Shown: one piece after another, positions 61,801 through 64,000 of the stretch
Layout: each line of letters starts with the position of its first letter
How positions within the stretch are numbered: the stretch's first letter is position 1
Position numbers and translations under genes: made by a program
Notes under the pieces: model-generated
What the model was told of the DNA's origin: nothing
The model's database searches: none
Seen by the model: only the letters and a program-made list of their open reading frames with translations
Assembly: GCF_009664855.1 (NCBI RefSeq)
Contig: NZ_CP045928.1
Coordinates: 4,992,331-5,056,330, forward strand
DNA from: Flavobacterium sp. SLB02
Lineage (GTDB): Bacteria > Bacteroidota > Bacteroidia > Flavobacteriales > Flavobacteriaceae
Direction: 5' to 3'
Length of the DNA stretch: 64,000 nt

Positions 61801-64000
61801 ATGAAAACAAAACTACTTTTACTGTTGTTATTTTCTTACTTATCAACAAATGCGCAATGCTGGAAAGAAGTAACTTCTGGATACAATTTCAATGTAGCTA
61901 TGCAAAACGATAATAGTCTATGGAGCTGGGGCAGCAACAAAGAAGGTCAATCAGGAGATGGCACTTTACTAAACAATTCTTCGCCAAAAAAAATAGGAAC
62001 AGATACTGATTGGAAAACAGTAGTTACCGGAACTGATCATGCGGTCGCCCTAAAAAAAGACGGCTCTTTGTGGGCTTGGGGTAGCAATAAAAATGGGCAA
62101 TTAGGAGACGGTACCACCATAAATAAAAATATTCCTAAACAAATAGGGCCTGCTACTGATTGGCAAACAATTGCAGCAGGAAATCAATATACAGTTGCAA
62201 TCAAAAAAGATGGAACTTTATGGGCCTGGGGAGATAATTATTTTGGACAATTAGGCAATGGTACAAGTTCAGGACCCGGCATCCCTAAACAGGTTGGAAC
62301 AGATAAAGATTGGAAAACGATAACGGTAGGTTATCGTCACACAATTGCCTTAAAAACAGATGGAACTTTATGGACCTGGGGAAGTAATGATGATGGAAAA
62401 TTAGGTGATGGTACTACTAAAAATGGCTATTCACCAAAAAAAATCGGAACAGATACTGACTGGAAGACGATCTGTGGAGGAGGGAGTCATACTCTAGCTA
62501 TAAAAACAGATGGATCTTTATGGGCTTGGGGACAAAATACATATGGTGAGTTAGGAAACGGCACAACTATGGATAGCTATATTCCGATAAAAATAGGAAC
62601 ATCCACAGACTGGAAAACTTTAGGTGCGGCGGGAGATCATTCAATTGCAATAAAAACTGATGGCTCTTTATGGACCTGGGGATATAATTCACACAACGAA
62701 TTAGGAAATGGCAAATATTCAAACAGCCTTACACCAGTACAAATAGGGACTGGAAAAAGCTGGCAGGCGGTAACTGCAGGCTGGTACTACACAACTGCAG
62801 TAAGTACTGATGGTATTATGTGGACTTTTGGAGATAACGCAGATGGACAATTAGGTGATGGTACAACTGTTAATAAAAATGTACCTGTAGTTGTTCCTTG
62901 CTCTGATATGTTGAGTCTTAATATAAATACGGTAAATGTAACTTGTTTAGGCATGCATAATGGTTCTGCAACTGCTAGTGCAGGAGGAGGAACCGCTCCT
63001 TACACTTATTTATGGTCTACCGGAGGAACAAGTTCTTCCGTGAAAGATCTAGCACCTGGCACATATACATGTAAAGCAACAGATGCGTCTTCATTAACAA
63101 CTATTAGTGCTTTTACAATTACTGAGCCCAATCTTATCTCTTTTGTTACAACAAGTATTGATACCTGTAATGATAATAACGGAAGTATCTCCATTATCGC
63201 AAATGGAGGAACAAAACCTTATCAATATTCTATTTCAGAGCTTGAAAGTTTTCAAGATTCAAATATCTTTAATAATTTATCTGCAGGAAATTATTCTGTA
63301 ATGGTAAAAGACGCCAATGGATGTATCACAAAGTCAGATTATGTAATAATTAATTCAAACACTACTCAACCGCCAACTGCAAATTCACAAACATTTGATA
63401 AAGCCGCAACCGTTGCCGATTTAACAGCCAGCGGTACAAACATTAAGTGGTATGCCGATCCTGTATCGTCTAATGTGTTAAGTTTATCAACTGTTTTACA
63501 AACAGGTACATATTATGCATCGCAAACAATCAACGGATGTGAAAGCTCTTCAAGATTAGCAATAACTATAACCATTAAGCCAATTCAGATTGATGATAAA
63601 ATACCTACAAATGGTTTGATCGCTTATTATCCTTTTAGTGGTAACGCAAATGATGTTAGTGGAAATAAATCAAATGGATCTGTTACTGGTGCTGTTTTAA
63701 CAACTGATAGATTTGGTAACAGCAATAGCGCCTATAGTTTTGAGGGAGCCGGCAGTTATATTGATGCTACTATTGCCAATATACCTCAAGGCAATGCTAC
63801 AAGAACAATTTCTGGCTGGTTTAAAACAAATACTCCAAATCCAGGTGAAAATGGAGATGTATGTATTTTTAATTATGGCGCGTTATCAAGATTACAAAGA
63901 TTTGGACTTACTATTTATTCGAAAGGTTATCTTGAAACTTCAACCGGGCCAAATGCCATAGGCGATGATTTTTATGTAAACAACTTTAATTACTTAAGTA
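61801..64000 (+). CDS. Secreted RCC1-repeat / SprB-repeat / LamG protein (3' partial)
   Basis: Starts at ATG 61801 and stays open to the window end (733 codons). Signal peptide MKTKLLLLLLFSYLSTNAQ. Seven RCC1-type repeats (about 25-365) each carry a DGxLWxWG-x4-GxLGDGT core, predicting a seven-bladed propeller. Two SprB-like PKD repeats follow (about 378-435 NVTCLGMHNGSATAS and 450-510 IDTCNDNNGSISI), then an Ig-like domain (about 530-590, NIKWYADP) and the start of a LamG/concanavalin fold (NGLIAYYPFSGNANDVSG, about 604 on). This is the plan of large T9SS-exported surface proteins; a C-terminal sorting domain would lie beyond the window. Confidence 0.92.
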   Translation, partial: MKTKLLLLLLFSYLSTNAQCWKEVTSGYNFNVAMQNDNSLWSWGSNKEGQSGDGTLLNNSSPKKIGTDTDWKTVVTGTDHAVALKKDGSLWAWGSNKNGQLGDGTTINKNIPKQIGPATDWQTIAAGNQYTVAIKKDGTLWAWGDNYFGQLGNGTSSGPGIPKQVGTDKDWKTITVGYRHTIALKTDGTLWTWGSNDDGKLGDGTTKNGYSPKKIGTDTDWKTICGGGSHTLAIKTDGSLWAWGQNTYGELGNGTTMDSYIPIKIGTSTDWKTLGAAGDHSIAIKTDGSLWTWGYNSHNELGNGKYSNSLTPVQIGTGKSWQAVTAGWYYTTAVSTDGIMWTFGDNADGQLGDGTTVNKNVPVVVPCSDMLSLNINTVNVTCLGMHNGSATASAGGGTAPYTYLWSTGGTSSSVKDLAPGTYTCKATDASSLTTISAFTITEPNLISFVTTSIDTCNDNNGSISIIANGGTKPYQYSISELESFQDSNIFNNLSAGNYSVMVKDANGCITKSDYVIINSNTTQPPTANSQTFDKAATVADLTASGTNIKWYADPVSSNVLSLSTVLQTGTYYASQTINGCESSSRLAITITIKPIQIDDKIPTNGLIAYYPFSGNANDVSGNKSNGSVTGAVLTTDRFGNSNSAYSFEGAGSYIDATIANIPQGNATRTISGWFKTNTPNPGENGDVCIFNYGALSRLQRFGLTIYSKGYLETSTGPNAIGDDFYVNNFNYLS

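Overview
The window comes from a low-GC member of the Bacteroidota, most likely Flavobacterium or a close relative. Three things point there. Promoters fit the Bacteroidota pattern TTTG-N20-TAnnTTTG. There are T9SS substrates (a pectate lyase with a C-terminal sorting domain and a cell-surface protein with SprB-type repeats). The nuo operon has separate nuoC and nuoD and a short NuoG. Flavobacterial families such as DUF5683, GH97 and SDR-type threonine dehydrogenase are also present.

Layout. 1-3.9 kb: sucA (cut by the window edge) and sucB of the 2-oxoglutarate dehydrogenase complex. 4.1-10.1 kb: an iron or siderophore locus with a TonB-dependent receptor, two small membrane proteins and two PepSY-TM proteins. 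10.2-14.3 kb: a MORN-type protein, a TlpA-like thioredoxin, aspS and a cold-shock protein. 14.4-28.1 kb: a complete 14-gene nuo operon (A to N) from one well-formed promoter, with odd repeat-filled spacers between some genes. 28.2-29.0 kb: a Bax inhibitor-1 family protein. 29.1-32.5 kb: a secreted pectate lyase with several copies of a TGTAAT-NN-ATTACA operator. 32.5-34.4 kb: a group II intron lying directly behind the terminator of the next gene.

34.4-45.97 kb is a patchwork of intact catabolic genes (ALDH7-type dehydrogenase, cyclic-nucleotide phosphodiesterase-like hydrolase, 3-hydroxyanthranilate dioxygenase, LD-carboxypeptidase, an ACT-like protein, GH97 glucosidase) and clearly broken ones. 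The broken ones are a frameshifted lipoprotein, a frameshifted endonuclease/exonuclease/phosphatase, yraN with two nonsense codons, a sigma-factor tail and a collapsed GH13 amylase. 46.1-53.2 kb holds a DUF5683 protein, an AAA ATPase, mfd with an overlapping lipoprotein gene, and an SDR threonine dehydrogenase. 53.3-61.3 kb is a run of leftward envelope genes: VIT/DUF2135 protein, membrane-anchored trypsin-like protease, M1 metallopeptidase and subtilase. 61.4-64 kb has a small frameshifted peptide gene with a double-glycine leader, then a large RCC1/SprB/LamG surface protein running off the window.

Several genes depend on each other. SucAB and Nuo link the TCA cycle to respiration. The receptor, small membrane proteins and PepSY proteins probably form one uptake and reduction system. 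The GH97 enzyme and the amylase remnant look like the remains of an alpha-glucan locus. The least expected content is non-coding or decayed: dispersed intergenic palindrome families, a ~195-bp inverted repeat at 51.9-52.1 kb, an ancient duplication of the aspS 3' end, the terminator-associated intron, and the unlisted peptide gene. No tRNA, rRNA or CRISPR array was seen.
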